A DNA stretch of 64,000 bases from Desulfobacter curvatus DSM 3379 (GCF_000373985.1 NZ_KB892968.1:15546-79545); one strand, 5' to 3'; counted from the first letter of the stretch, positions 17,653-27,614 are shown. The notes: a model not told the origin generated them from the sequence alone. Translations and numbers: made by a program.

Positions 17653-18294
17653 ATGCCATCAATAAACCGCACCGAAAAAAGAAAAAAACAGACAAGGCAA
17701 AAAATCATCCGCATTGCCATCGATCTTTTCCTGCGACAGGGATTTCAGGCAACAACGATTGATCAAATTGCCACCGAAGCCGACATTGCCAGGAAAACAC
17801 TCTATAACCATTTTCCGGTCAAGGAGGCGATTGTTGACGCCTATGTCAGAGACCAATCCATGGCACTGGCAGAGGCTGCCCGGCAAAGACCGGACCAATC
17901 CCCCGACATCGCCTCCCGCCTGCTTGCCGCCCTTGACACAGCCTATGCATGGGTCGAGGCCAACCCGGAGTTTGCAGGCATAGCTTTAGGATACCGCATG
18001 AAAAATATGTGGCAGGGCAATGACGCCAAAAACAAGGAAACCGGAACCCGGGGCCTGATGACCGAGATCCTTTATCAGGGGCAGCAGGCAGGAGAGATTC
18101 GAACGGATATCCCGGTCAAGCTGCTGGTGCTGCAAATCGACATGTTGCGAGGTTCCATCGTCATGGACTGGCTCCGGGACAAAGGAAAATTCAAACTGCG
18201 CAAAGAGATAGCTCAGATCGTGGATCTATTCCTGCACGGCGCAACAAGTAAGAAGAGGAGGGTTAAGTGGGAAACAACACAACAAAATATATAA
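17653..18294 (+). CDS. TetR-family transcriptional regulator
   Basis: 213 residues. The N-terminal HTH (about 12-58) shows the family pattern IIRIAIDLFLRQGFQATTIDQIA...ARKTLYNHF split over the three helices; the C-terminal part is the variable ligand-binding region. AAGGA lies just before the ATG. Its 3' end overlaps the next gene by 28 bases, so the two are co-transcribed and the regulator probably controls the downstream Rph-like enzyme. Ligand unknown. Confidence 0.9.
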   Translation: MPSINRTEKRKKQTRQKIIRIAIDLFLRQGFQATTIDQIATEADIARKTLYNHFPVKEAIVDAYVRDQSMALAEAARQRPDQSPDIASRLLAALDTAYAWVEANPEFAGIALGYRMKNMWQGNDAKNKETGTRGLMTEILYQGQQAGEIRTDIPVKLLVLQIDMLRGSIVMDWLRDKGKFKLRKEIAQIVDLFLHGATSKKRRVKWETTQQNI

Positions 18295-20948
18295 TGACCT
18301 GGGATGAAGCGCTTAACGCCGGCACGGATGCTGCCGGAGGAAAGGGATGGAACCTCGCGCGCCTTGCCCGCTACGGATTTAAGGTCCCTATGGGCAGAGT
18401 CCTTGCGGCCCGGATTTATAAGGAGTTTTTAGAATACAACGGCCTGGAGGAATTGATAAATAAGATAAGTCATTCCATTGCCAATAAAAATCCTGCTGAT
18501 ATTGAGGATGACGGCCGGCTCGTTCAGCTGCGTGAACAAATCAGTAACGGCTCAATCCCATCTTTGCCGGCCAGGGAGCTTACAGCCGAACTGCAGAGAA
18601 TTGGCCTTTTGGAAGAGCCGGTTGCTGTTCGTTCTTCTGCAATTGCCGAGGATTCCGAACAAGCATCCTTTGCCGGAATCCACGCCTCTTATTTACAGGT
18701 TAACGGCCCGGATAATATTCTTCAGGCCGTGAAAGACTGCTATGCTTCCCTGTGGACACCCCAGGCCGTAGTCTATCGCCGGAAAATGGAAATTCCAACC
18801 GACCGGGTAGCAATGGCAGTGGTCGTCATGGAGATGGTGGAGGCCCGGGCCGCGGGGGTTGGTTTTTCTTGTGATCCCCAGACCGGCCACAACAACGTTT
18901 TGGTGATAAACGCGAATTTCGGCCTGGGAGAGTCGGTTGTGAATGGCGCAGTGGAGCCTGACACTTATTATCTGGACGGCAATTCCTTTGAACCCCGGCC
19001 CCGGGTGGTCTCCAAAAAGATTGGAAAAAAGCAGGGAATTATCCGGCCGGGTAACCAGGGCAACACGGAATTTGTCCCGCAAAAAAACGTTTCTGCCCGG
19101 CAGGTGCTAACTGACAAGCAAATCACGGGGCTTGGCCTGCTCCTCCAGCGGGTCACCGAGGCTTTAGGGGAGGGATGGCGTTGCCAGGATGTAGAATGGG
19201 TCTTTGACGGTCAACAGTTTATTCTGGTGCAGGCCAGGCCGGTTACTGCCCTTTTGCGCAGCACTTTCCCGATCCTGCGGGATCAGCCGGATATCTGGTC
19301 CAACGGAAATTACCGGGACGCGGTACCTATGGTGCTGTCACCGATCTCCCGCAGTTTTATGCAAGACACCATTGATGAGATTCTCACTGCCTCCTTTGAG
19401 GAGAACGGATACCGGTTGCCAAAGGGATTGCAGTTTTCCCGTTTTTTCAAGGGACGGCTTTACTGCAACCTGTCAGCTTTGCAATGGGCCTATTTTGATT
19501 CCGTGGGAGGACTGCCCCGGGATACCAATTTCTTCTGGGGAGGGCATCAACCGGAAATCCGGCTCAAGGGGCAGAAGCCGTTCCAGGGAGTGGCAGGAAT
19601 AAAACGGGTATGGAGGGGCCTGCGCTCTTTTGCCACAATTTCCGCCTATCGCCGGAAAGCCTCTGGAATCAATGACCGGGTTACCCAGGCCGTGGCAGGT
19701 ATAACCGCCCATGCTTTTACCAAACTCGAAAACCGTGAGCTTATTGATGTATTTGCAGACCTCGGTGCAATCACCAAGGATTTTACCCGGAAATTTTCCT
19801 TTATGGCTGCCACCGGCTCCTTGCCAGTTGCGGTTTTAATCAGAAAACTCACCCCCTATTTTAAGGACCGGGCTCTTTTTGTGGTCAACAGCCTGATGGT
19901 CGGCGGGGAGGCAGCTATCATCAGTGCCGATCATGGTTACCGGCTTGTTGAATTAGCGGGTATTGCCAGAAATGACGAGCACGCTGCCCGCTTCTTTGGT
20001 GCATCGACATTTTTTCCGGATACCTGGCAGGACCGGCTGCCCGAAGACTCTCCTTTCAAGCGGGCTTTCCGGGATTTTTTGGATGCCTACGGCCACCGGG
20101 CGATCTACGAACTGGATCTTATCAATCCCAGGTGGAACGAGGATCAGACCTATCTGCTGGAAATCATACGAACCAATCTTTATACTTCCGATTTACAGAT
20201 TTTCAGGCAAGGGCAAAGGGAAAAATACCGGAAAGCCTGGCAGCAGATTGAGCAAAAGATCCCGCCCGGCAAACATGCCGCAATCCAAAAATTTGTGAAA
20301 GCCGCCCAGACCGGCGCAGCCATAAGGGAAGAGACCAAATCCGTTTTGGCCCGGATTATCCAGGCATACAGGTCGCTTGCCCTGGAGATTGGGGGCCGCC
20401 TGGAAACTTGCGGTTTGATCAGTGAACCCGCCGACATCTTTTTTTGCGCTTGGCCGGAACTGGTCGCTGTCCTTTCCGGGGAATGGGACGGCCGGGGCAT
20501 GGAGGAGCTGGTCAAGGCAAGAAAAGCAGCCAAACAGGAAATGGAATCCCAGGCTGCACCCGATGTCATCCTGGGCGAAGAATCCAAGGCCACAAGCCAA
20601 ACAGCAACAGTCACCGGCAATAGTCTTTCGGGAGTGGCAGTGGCCGGAGGCAAAGCCTCGGGCACAGTGCGCGTGATTAACCATCCTGCAGAAGGGCGAA
20701 AACTTAAGCCCAAAGAGATCATGGCGGCACCTTCCACCGATCCCGGCTGGACCCCTTTATTTTTACAGGCAGGCGGCCTGATCATGGAAACCGGGGGATT
20801 TCTTTCCCATGGGGCCATTGTTGCCAGGGAATATGGCATACCTGCGGTAGTGAACGTACCGGGCGTCCTGGGCATCGTGGAAGACGGCATGCAAGTAACG
20901 GTGGATGGTGACGAAGGTAAGATTTTTTTGCTAAACACACACTGTTAA
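18267..20948 (+). CDS. PEP-synthase/rifampin-phosphotransferase-like enzyme
   Basis: 893 residues. The N-terminal PPDK-type ATP-grasp domain (about 1-330) has GGKGWNLARL and VAVRSSAIAEDSEQASFAG. A long middle region follows (about 340-760), then a C-terminal swivelling phospho-His domain with LSHGAIVAREYGIPAVV (His near 847). The PEP/pyruvate TIM barrel that ends true PEP synthase is missing. This ATP-middle-His order is that of rifampin phosphotransferase (Rph) and related dikinases that phosphorylate small molecules with ATP beta-phosphate. The substrate here is unknown and antibiotic resistance is not shown. GTG start with AGGAGG seven bases upstream; coupled to the TetR gene. Confidence 0.8.
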   Translation: MGNNTTKYIMTWDEALNAGTDAAGGKGWNLARLARYGFKVPMGRVLAARIYKEFLEYNGLEELINKISHSIANKNPADIEDDGRLVQLREQISNGSIPSLPARELTAELQRIGLLEEPVAVRSSAIAEDSEQASFAGIHASYLQVNGPDNILQAVKDCYASLWTPQAVVYRRKMEIPTDRVAMAVVVMEMVEARAAGVGFSCDPQTGHNNVLVINANFGLGESVVNGAVEPDTYYLDGNSFEPRPRVVSKKIGKKQGIIRPGNQGNTEFVPQKNVSARQVLTDKQITGLGLLLQRVTEALGEGWRCQDVEWVFDGQQFILVQARPVTALLRSTFPILRDQPDIWSNGNYRDAVPMVLSPISRSFMQDTIDEILTASFEENGYRLPKGLQFSRFFKGRLYCNLSALQWAYFDSVGGLPRDTNFFWGGHQPEIRLKGQKPFQGVAGIKRVWRGLRSFATISAYRRKASGINDRVTQAVAGITAHAFTKLENRELIDVFADLGAITKDFTRKFSFMAATGSLPVAVLIRKLTPYFKDRALFVVNSLMVGGEAAIISADHGYRLVELAGIARNDEHAARFFGASTFFPDTWQDRLPEDSPFKRAFRDFLDAYGHRAIYELDLINPRWNEDQTYLLEIIRTNLYTSDLQIFRQGQREKYRKAWQQIEQKIPPGKHAAIQKFVKAAQTGAAIREETKSVLARIIQAYRSLALEIGGRLETCGLISEPADIFFCAWPELVAVLSGEWDGRGMEELVKARKAAKQEMESQAAPDVILGEESKATSQTATVTGNSLSGVAVAGGKASGTVRVINHPAEGRKLKPKEIMAAPSTDPGWTPLFLQAGGLIMETGGFLSHGAIVAREYGIPAVVNVPGVLGIVEDGMQVTVDGDEGKIFLLNTHC

Positions 20949-22624
20949 AGTCGCCCGCTGCGAATAATGGCCACCAATAGCCAGATACCAAGAACGGCTG
21001 CCGCGATAAATCCGGCAATGCCGATGATGGAAACCCCGAATATCATGGGTGGGATCCGGGAGTTGAGCACAATAGCCGAACCCAGGATCAGGGCGGCAAT
21101 GATAATGGCAAATGAGATTCGATTGGATGTCTGGTCCTGGGTCATCATTATCCGATCCAGGCCCTCAATACTGACCGTTGCCTTAATTTTGCCCTGCTTG
21201 ATCTGGGTGATGATGCTGCCCGTATCCCCGGGCAGGGTCTGCAGCAACGCCATGGTGTCCTTGGCAATTGTTGCCAACTCACGGGAGATCCGGGGCAATG
21301 AATATTTTTTTAAAGTGGCGGACCTGATATAGGGCCGGGCATGGCCAAGCATGTCAAACTGTGGATCTAATTGGCGTGCCACGCCCTCGATACTGAGAAA
21401 TGCCTTTATCATCAAAAACAGGTCCGGGGGGATTCTCATTCCGTGCCGGGTGCAAAGCTCAAGAAACTGGTGAATCATGCGGCTGGGATTGAGTTCTTCA
21501 AGCTTTCTGGACAGATATAGGGCGCAAAATTGTGAAAGATCCTTTTCCAGGGACGCCATGTTTACCGATACCTCAGGCTCGGTCAAACGGCACAGCAGAC
21601 GGGCGGTGTTACGGGTGTTGTTTGAGGCAAGCCCCTGGAGTAGATCAATGAATAACTCCCGGGTGGATGAATCCACAAATCCGGTCATGCCGAAATCAAT
21701 CATACAGATGCGCTGGTCGTTCAGGATAAAGATATTGCCCGGATGGGGATCGGCATGAAAGAAGCCGAATTCAAATACCTGGCGCAAGACAAAATCAGCA
21801 CCTGTGCGTGTAATTTTTTTTCGGTCAAAGCCTGCCCGGTCAATGGCCTTAACATCATCGGCCTTGATCCCCTGGATAAATTCCATACACAGCACCCGTT
21901 GTGTGGAATGGGACCAGTATACTTCGGGAATATGGATGGCAGGCTCTTTGGCAAATTGTTCTGCCATCTGTTCCATATTGGCCGCCTCCACCATATAGTC
22001 GAGTTCCTTTTCCAGGGACCGGGCAAACTCTTCAACGATTTTTACGGGTCTAAATATCTCCATATCTTCCAGGTTTTTTTCCATGACCTGGGCCAAATAG
22101 TGAATAATTTCCAGATCGACCGCAACTGTTTTGCGGATACCGGGGCGCTGAATTTTCACCGCCACCGGTTCGTTTGGTGAAAGTTCAGCCCGGTGGACCT
22201 GTCCAATGGAGGCCGAAGCAAACGGATCTTTTTCGAAGGAGTGGAACACGTCACTGATGGGTTTGCCGAACTCCGCAAGGATAATTTGCTCAACCTGTTC
22301 AAACGGAAAAGACGGTACCTTGTCCTGGAGTTTGGCAAGCTCCCGGGTCAGGTCCAGGGGGATCAAATCAGGACGCGAGGATAATACCTGGCCCATTTTA
22401 ATAAAAGTGGGTCCAAGCTCTTCCAGCACCATCCTGATCCGTTGATTCCTGGACAGTTTTTGATGGGGTTTTGAAAACGGAATGATATCTAAATAATGGT
22501 CAATCTTCATGGCATCAATAATATTTTCAAACCCGTATTTGAAAATGATGCCGATAATCTGCTGGTAACGGACCAGATGCCGGTACCGTTTAGTGACCTT
22601 GGAAACGGTCTTAAAGCTGAGCAT
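20945..22624 (-). CDS. ubiB: UbiB/ABC1/AarF family atypical kinase
   Basis: 559 residues. It has the family signature KxGQ motif in FIKMGQVLSSRPD (near residue 75), an A-rich nucleotide loop ASASIGQVHRAEL, and DPHPGNIF and CMIDFGMTG metal-binding motifs. Two C-terminal membrane segments (FAIIIAALILGSAIV and IAGFIAAAVLGIWLLVAII) anchor it. UbiB proteins support quinone (ubiquinone or menaquinone) biosynthesis or lipid handling through ATPase activity. It converges on the Rph-like gene with a 4-base overlap, so no terminator lies between them. The ribosome site is weak. Confidence 0.88.
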   Translation of the reverse strand: MLSFKTVSKVTKRYRHLVRYQQIIGIIFKYGFENIIDAMKIDHYLDIIPFSKPHQKLSRNQRIRMVLEELGPTFIKMGQVLSSRPDLIPLDLTRELAKLQDKVPSFPFEQVEQIILAEFGKPISDVFHSFEKDPFASASIGQVHRAELSPNEPVAVKIQRPGIRKTVAVDLEIIHYLAQVMEKNLEDMEIFRPVKIVEEFARSLEKELDYMVEAANMEQMAEQFAKEPAIHIPEVYWSHSTQRVLCMEFIQGIKADDVKAIDRAGFDRKKITRTGADFVLRQVFEFGFFHADPHPGNIFILNDQRICMIDFGMTGFVDSSTRELFIDLLQGLASNNTRNTARLLCRLTEPEVSVNMASLEKDLSQFCALYLSRKLEELNPSRMIHQFLELCTRHGMRIPPDLFLMIKAFLSIEGVARQLDPQFDMLGHARPYIRSATLKKYSLPRISRELATIAKDTMALLQTLPGDTGSIITQIKQGKIKATVSIEGLDRIMMTQDQTSNRISFAIIIAALILGSAIVLNSRIPPMIFGVSIIGIAGFIAAAVLGIWLLVAIIRSGRL

Positions 22625-22647
22625 GGTCAGGGCAAGATGCCTGAATT

Positions 22648-22950
22648 TCAGGCGCCCTTTTCAATTTTTTCAGTCAACTCATCAATCCGGGCATTAAGCG
22701 CATCAACGTCAGAACGGGTGGGCAGATCCAGACGTTTGAGCACTGATTCCACAATCTCTTCAACTTTTTTGTCGAGACCGGATTTTGCATCATCATACCG
22801 TTTTTTACACTCATCTAAAAAGTCCTTTGCTTCTTTCTGGTTCATCTCAGACTGTTGGGCAAACTCCTTGGCAAAGGCCTCAATCTCTTTTTTGGAGCGC
22901 AGCGCCATGCCCACACCGGTGAGCAGACTGTTTTTCAGTGTTTCAAGCAT
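22648..22950 (-). CDS. Phasin-like small helical protein, 100 aa
   Basis: Soluble, strongly charged, predicted all-helical with heptad-like coiled-coil in the C-terminal half (LPTRSDVDALNARIDELTEK). This is the layout of phasin/PhaF-like or poly-granule-associated small proteins. The start at 22950 is chosen because GGAGG lies about 10 bases upstream. It precedes ubiB on the same strand by 24 bases and follows the acyl-CoA dehydrogenase gene, consistent with a lipid or membrane-linked operon. No granule synthase is present here, so a carbon-storage role is not shown. Confidence 0.6.
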   Translation of the reverse strand: MLETLKNSLLTGVGMALRSKKEIEAFAKEFAQQSEMNQKEAKDFLDECKKRYDDAKSGLDKKVEEIVESVLKRLDLPTRSDVDALNARIDELTEKIEKGA

Positions 22951-22975
22951 GTTCTTTTCCTCCATTTTATTTTTA

Positions 22976-24823
22976 CTATTTTGAGCCAAAGGAAACATCC
23001 TGTATATCTTCCACACAGGAATCCCCTTCAATAATAGCATCCATTTTACCATAAGATCCGGGTAAAAGAGTATTAATAAAAAATCTGGCCGAGGCCATCT
23101 GGCCTGCATAAAACGCGACATCTTTATTTTTGGCGGCCTTGGCAGCCACAGCTTCGGGATCAAGGGAACCTACTTTTTTTGCCAGCTTGGGCGCGGCAAT
23201 GCAGGCGCGCCACAGATGCATCCAGGCAAAGGCCATATCCCCTGTAATATCCAGGAAGGGATGGGCAAAGGCATAGGCGTTAAGTGCTTTTTCAGACCTT
23301 GCCCTTGCACCAAGTTCATAGGCTACAACACCATACCGGTCCAGGGCAAGTTCCACCTTTTCGGCAAGAACGGAAAGGCCATCAATTAACAGGGCCTCGT
23401 GTATGGTTTTTCTGATCTGATCCAGAAAATAGGTAAAACTTTGGCCTTTGTTCATGGCCAGCTTGCGGCCAAGCAGATCCATGGCCTGGATGCCGTTGGT
23501 GCCTTCATAAATCATGAATATCCTGGAGTCGCGCATGAGCTGCTCTGCCGGAAACTCCTTGCAGTATCCATATCCGCCGTAAACCTGGACACCGTGGGAG
23601 CAGACCTCAAGGGCTTTATCTGTGATATAGCCCTTGACGATAGGGGTTAGTACCTCAATTAATGCTGCAGTATTGGCTTTTAATTTTTCATCATCCGTGG
23701 TGTGAACGATATCCTCGCACTTGGCATAGTAATAGTGCAGGGAGCGCATGCCTTCGGTGTATACCTTCATGTTCAACAACTGGCGTTTAACATCCGGGTG
23801 ATTGATGATGGTTACGTTTTTGGCAGTGGCATCCTTGCCTGCCGTAAGATGTCGCCCCTGTACCCGGGTTCTGGCATAATCAAGGGCATTCATATACGCG
23901 GCCGACGCCACGGCAAACCCCTGTATGCCCACAAAGGCACGGGCTTCGTTCATCATTTTAAACATTTCGGGCATGCCCTTGTTTTCTTCACCAAGAAGGG
24001 TGCCGATGCAAGGCCCTTTGTCTCCCAAAGAGAGAGTGCAGGTGGCATTGCCGTGAATACCCATTTTTTCTTCAAGGCCTGTACACACCACATTGTTGAA
24101 TTCTCCCAGCGATCCGTCCTCATTGACCAGGTATTTGGGTGCCAGGAACAAGGAGATACCCCGGGTACCGGCCGGTGCGCCCTCAATACGGGCAAGAACC
24201 GGATGGATAATGTTATCGCAAAGATCGTGTTCGCCTGCAGAGATGAAAATCTTTGTGCCCTGGATGGTATAGGTGCCGTCATCGTTTAGGGTGGCTGTGG
24301 TGGTCAAGGCCCCTACGTCGGAACCGGCCTCGGGTTCCGTCAGAAGCATGGTGCCGCCCCACTGGCCTGCAAACATTTTTTTCATGTACAATTTTTTCTG
24401 GGTTTCGTCACCAAAGGCTTCCACCAGTTTGGCGGCGCCGTGGGTCATGCCGTAATAGAGCATAAAGGCGGAATTGGCCCCCACCATATATTCCAAGGCA
24501 GCACACCCCACGGTTTTGGGCATACCCTGGCCGCCCACATCCGGATCATCGCACATGGCCAACCATTCACCTTCGCAGAACAGCTTCCAGGCCCGCTTAA
24601 AGGAGTCAGGGGTGGTCACTTTACCATTCTCAAGGGTACAGCCGATCTCATCCCCGTCCTTGAATGTGGGAAGGATTTCCTTAATAGAAAGGGTTCTTGC
24701 TTCCGAGACGATGAGGTCAATGGTCTTTTTATTAAACTCTTCAAACAACTCATGTTCAACTGTGCCAATTTGTTCATGCAATACAAAGTCGACGTCACGT
24801 CTGTCTGCGATTGCCTGTGCCAT
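22976..24823 (-). CDS. Acyl-CoA dehydrogenase, large (about 600 aa) class
   Basis: 615 residues. N-terminal helical domain, FAD/substrate mid-domain with MLLTEPEAGSDVGAL, C-terminal helical domain with the catalytic-base region IFMIYEGTNGIQAMDLLGRK, and an extra C-terminal extension typical of FadE-like long forms. It catalyses alpha,beta-dehydrogenation of acyl-CoA in beta-oxidation, passing electrons to ETF. It heads a probable operon with the phasin-like gene and ubiB. A strong palindrome lies in its 5' leader region. Confidence 0.93.
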   Translation of the reverse strand: MAQAIADRRDVDFVLHEQIGTVEHELFEEFNKKTIDLIVSEARTLSIKEILPTFKDGDEIGCTLENGKVTTPDSFKRAWKLFCEGEWLAMCDDPDVGGQGMPKTVGCAALEYMVGANSAFMLYYGMTHGAAKLVEAFGDETQKKLYMKKMFAGQWGGTMLLTEPEAGSDVGALTTTATLNDDGTYTIQGTKIFISAGEHDLCDNIIHPVLARIEGAPAGTRGISLFLAPKYLVNEDGSLGEFNNVVCTGLEEKMGIHGNATCTLSLGDKGPCIGTLLGEENKGMPEMFKMMNEARAFVGIQGFAVASAAYMNALDYARTRVQGRHLTAGKDATAKNVTIINHPDVKRQLLNMKVYTEGMRSLHYYYAKCEDIVHTTDDEKLKANTAALIEVLTPIVKGYITDKALEVCSHGVQVYGGYGYCKEFPAEQLMRDSRIFMIYEGTNGIQAMDLLGRKLAMNKGQSFTYFLDQIRKTIHEALLIDGLSVLAEKVELALDRYGVVAYELGARARSEKALNAYAFAHPFLDITGDMAFAWMHLWRACIAAPKLAKKVGSLDPEAVAAKAAKNKDVAFYAGQMASARFFINTLLPGSYGKMDAIIEGDSCVEDIQDVSFGSK

Positions 24824-24861
24824 GTTATTATTCCTTTTTTCAAACTATTCTTGTTTATAAG

Positions 24862-24893
24862 GGCATGTGTTGTTGTGTACAACAACACATGCC
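24862..24893 (-). promoter_or_regulatory. Perfect 14-bp palindrome upstream of the acyl-CoA dehydrogenase
   Basis: Arms 24862-24875 and 24880-24893 with loop TGTA, 39-70 bases before the start codon at 24823. It lies within the 309-base divergent gap 24824-25132, which otherwise shows only AT-rich sequence. The site suits either a repressor operator (for example a fatty-acyl-responsive regulator) or a stable leader hairpin. Confidence 0.45.
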
Positions 24894-25132
24894 GACTGAC
24901 GAAAAGCATGGTATATGTAGTATAAAAAAATTGATATTTCCAAATCTTTTTGAAAATAGTTTGCCTTAATTTTGAAACCCATTTTATCATCCCTTCTATT
25001 TATTCATACAATAAGGTTTAAATATGGTTATTTTTTTGCTAACAATAGTGTTAAATTTGCTCCGGTTTCATAAAAGCCTAAGACGTTGGTTCTCAAGAAA
25101 TGAATATCTAAATTAATGGATACAAAAGACGC

Positions 25133-25972
25133 ATGCGAATAAAATGTTGGGGATCCAGGGGGTCCGTCTGTGTATCAGGGCAACAATATATCAAATACGG
25201 CGGAGATACCACCTGTTTTGAGATCCAGGCCGATTCCGGTGAAATTGTGATCATTGATGCCGGTACCGGTATCCGTAGGCTTGGTAAGCATCTGGTTCAA
25301 AATAAAGTTAAGACATGTTATCTGCTTTTGACCCATACCCACTGGGACCACATCATTGGCCTGCCTTTTTTTCATCCCCTGCTTTATGGGAACACAACGG
25401 TTCATATCCAGGATCGCACCTTTGCCGGCCTGACCACAAAAAAAGTTATTGAACAGGTTATGCGTATGCCTTTTTTCCCCGTGGGATTAACGGCTTACAA
25501 CGCTGACATCCGGTTTGATGCATCTTTGAACAAGCGTTTTTCCATCGGCAGCCTGGATATTGAAGCCATTCCCACATCCCACTCCCAAAACAGCCTGGGA
25601 TACAAGTTTACGGAAAAGGGGAAAACATTTGTGTTTTTAACGGACAATGAACTGGGATATGTCCATGCCCGTGGCAAAAGCGTTGAAGAATACATTGACT
25701 TCTCAAAAAATGCGGATGTGCTGTTTCATGACACCGAGTACACGGATAATGAATACCTGAATCGAACCGGGTGGGGGCACTCTTGCCTGTCCGATGTTCT
25801 GGATTTAAGCGCGAGGGCGTCAGTGGGGCAGCTTGGCCTGATCCATATCAACCAGGACAGAAGCGATGACCAAGTGGATGTCATGGTTGATCATGGCCGC
25901 CGGTTTTTCAATGACAATCACCTTTCCATTTCCTGTTATGCCGTTTCGGCGGATTTTGAAATCTTTTTATAG
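25133..25972 (+). CDS. Metallo-beta-lactamase-fold hydrolase
   Basis: 279 residues. It has the metal-binding HxHxDH motif in THTHWDHI (near residue 65) and further ligands in FHDTEY and GWGHS. The start MRIKCWGSRGS is typical of a subgroup of PhnP/ribonuclease-Z-like phosphodiesterases found next to signalling genes. Substrate unknown; a cyclic nucleotide or phosphodiester is plausible. The ribosome site is not obvious. It precedes the MFS gene by 39 bases and may be co-transcribed. Confidence 0.85.
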   Translation: MRIKCWGSRGSVCVSGQQYIKYGGDTTCFEIQADSGEIVIIDAGTGIRRLGKHLVQNKVKTCYLLLTHTHWDHIIGLPFFHPLLYGNTTVHIQDRTFAGLTTKKVIEQVMRMPFFPVGLTAYNADIRFDASLNKRFSIGSLDIEAIPTSHSQNSLGYKFTEKGKTFVFLTDNELGYVHARGKSVEEYIDFSKNADVLFHDTEYTDNEYLNRTGWGHSCLSDVLDLSARASVGQLGLIHINQDRSDDQVDVMVDHGRRFFNDNHLSISCYAVSADFEIFL

Positions 25973-26011
25973 TCCTTATGTAAAATTGGGCGACACCTTC
26001 GGTTCTTAACT

Positions 26012-27613
26012 ATGTCACGCATGTTATCTGTTTTTTTCGATTTTTTGACTTCAATCCTGCAGCGTTTTCCCCAAAGAACATGGGAAGCCGTCAAGAATTT
26101 TGCCCACCCACGGGTGGTCACTATGCTCTTTTTCGGGTTCAGTGCAGGACTTCCCATTCTGCTTATTTTTTCCTCCCTTTCCCTTTGGCTTCGTGAGGCA
26201 GGGATCCAACGTTCGGCGGTTACCTTTTTTTCCTGGGCAGCATTAGGCTATTCCTTTAAATTTATCTGGGCCCCGTTGGTGGATCAGATGCCTATTCCGG
26301 TGATAAGCCGGAGGCTTGGCCGTCGCAGGGCCTGGATACTTCTGTCCCAGATCTGTATTGCCGCATCCATTTTTGCCATGGCCATGATTGATCCGGCAAA
26401 GGGGCAAAATTATATGGTTTTCATGGCCCTGGCAGCTGTGGGTCTAGGCTTTTCTTCGGCTACCCAGGACATTGCCATTGATGCCTACCGCATTGAATCT
26501 GCCGACGAAAGTCTCCAGGCGCTTATGGCTTCGGTGTATATTGCCGGATACCGCATCGGGATGCTGGCCGCAGGTGCAGGTGCGTTGTTTCTGGCACAGA
26601 TCAAAGGCTCATCGCCGGGTGCTTATGATTATACAGCCTGGCGTACGGCCTATCAGATTATGGCTGGGCTAATGGCCATTGGAATAACCACGGTATTTGT
26701 GATTAAAGAACCTGAAATAACAGCCAAAGAAACAAATCATAGCCGAACCACGGATCATGCCCGGTTTTTTATTCTTTTTTTAGTGTCTGCCGCGGCGTTT
26801 GTGGGATGGTTTTATTTTTCATCCGGGATTGCATCAACATTAAAGGCGCAGGTGATTTTGATTGTAAAAAATCCCTCTGCAGGCGGATTTATAATTGAAG
26901 CCGCAAGGCTTGCCGGGGGGATCTGCGCTGGGCTTATCGCTGCAAGGGCAATGGTGGCCCTGAAGGTGGCGGATATGGAGATGATCCGGTCTGCCTATGT
27001 TGAACCTGTCTCGGATTTTTTTTCCCGGTACGGGAGGAGTTTGGCATGGCTGCTTCTTGCACTCATCGGCCTGTACCGGATTTCAGATATTGTTTTAGGT
27101 GTTATCTCCAATGTTTTTTACCAGGATATGGGATTTTCAAAAATTCACATCGCAAGCATCGTAAAAACATTTGGGCTGTTTATGACCATTGCCGGCGGTT
27201 TTCTGGGAGGTACCCTGTCTATCCAGTTCGGGGTGATGCGTATTCTTTTTGCCGGGGCGTTGCTGTCGGCACTTACAAACCTCTTGTTTGTTCTCATGGC
27301 CTGGACCGGTCCGGCCCTGCCCATGCTTTACCTTGTGATTTCTGCGGACAATTTGGCCGGCGGCCTGGCCGGCGCAGCATTTGTGGCCTTTTTATCCAGC
27401 CTGACCAATGTTCGGTTCACCGCCATTCAATACGCCGTATTTTCATCCTTAATGACCCTTGTGCCCAAGATGTTTTCCGGATATTCCGGGGGCATGGTAG
27501 ACCAACTGGGATACCCTGTATTTTTCACGGTGACCGCCGTGATGGGTATCCCAGTTTTGATTTTAATCTTGATCTGCAAGACTCGACTGAAAATTAACGA
27601 AACCAAAAGTTGA
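26012..27613 (+). CDS. ampG: AmpG-like MFS permease
   Basis: 533 residues with about 12-14 hydrophobic segments. The AmpG-type N-terminus has the FFGFSAGLPILLIFSSLSLWL-like first helix, the loop WAPLVDQM...RRLGRRRAW and the helix SSATQDIAIDAYRIE. AmpG imports muropeptides (GlcNAc-anhydroMurNAc peptides) for cell-wall recycling. The central loop and extra helices make it slightly longer than E. coli AmpG. It ends two bases before the convergent gcvPB gene, with no visible terminator between. Confidence 0.82.
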   Translation: MSRMLSVFFDFLTSILQRFPQRTWEAVKNFAHPRVVTMLFFGFSAGLPILLIFSSLSLWLREAGIQRSAVTFFSWAALGYSFKFIWAPLVDQMPIPVISRRLGRRRAWILLSQICIAASIFAMAMIDPAKGQNYMVFMALAAVGLGFSSATQDIAIDAYRIESADESLQALMASVYIAGYRIGMLAAGAGALFLAQIKGSSPGAYDYTAWRTAYQIMAGLMAIGITTVFVIKEPEITAKETNHSRTTDHARFFILFLVSAAAFVGWFYFSSGIASTLKAQVILIVKNPSAGGFIIEAARLAGGICAGLIAARAMVALKVADMEMIRSAYVEPVSDFFSRYGRSLAWLLLALIGLYRISDIVLGVISNVFYQDMGFSKIHIASIVKTFGLFMTIAGGFLGGTLSIQFGVMRILFAGALLSALTNLLFVLMAWTGPALPMLYLVISADNLAGGLAGAAFVAFLSSLTNVRFTAIQYAVFSSLMTLVPKMFSGYSGGMVDQLGYPVFFTVTAVMGIPVLILILICKTRLKINETKS

Positions 27614-27614
27614 A

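Noticed and set aside
20180..20938. Long minus-strand frame of 252 codons inside the Rph-like gene
   Set aside because: It is antisense to a clear enzyme domain, has Ser/Pro/Arg-rich low-information sequence and no ribosome site.
22651..23163. 171-codon frame as the full phasin-like gene
   Set aside because: The upstream 71 codons overlap the acyl-CoA dehydrogenase 3' end in another frame. The GGAGG site places the start at 22950.
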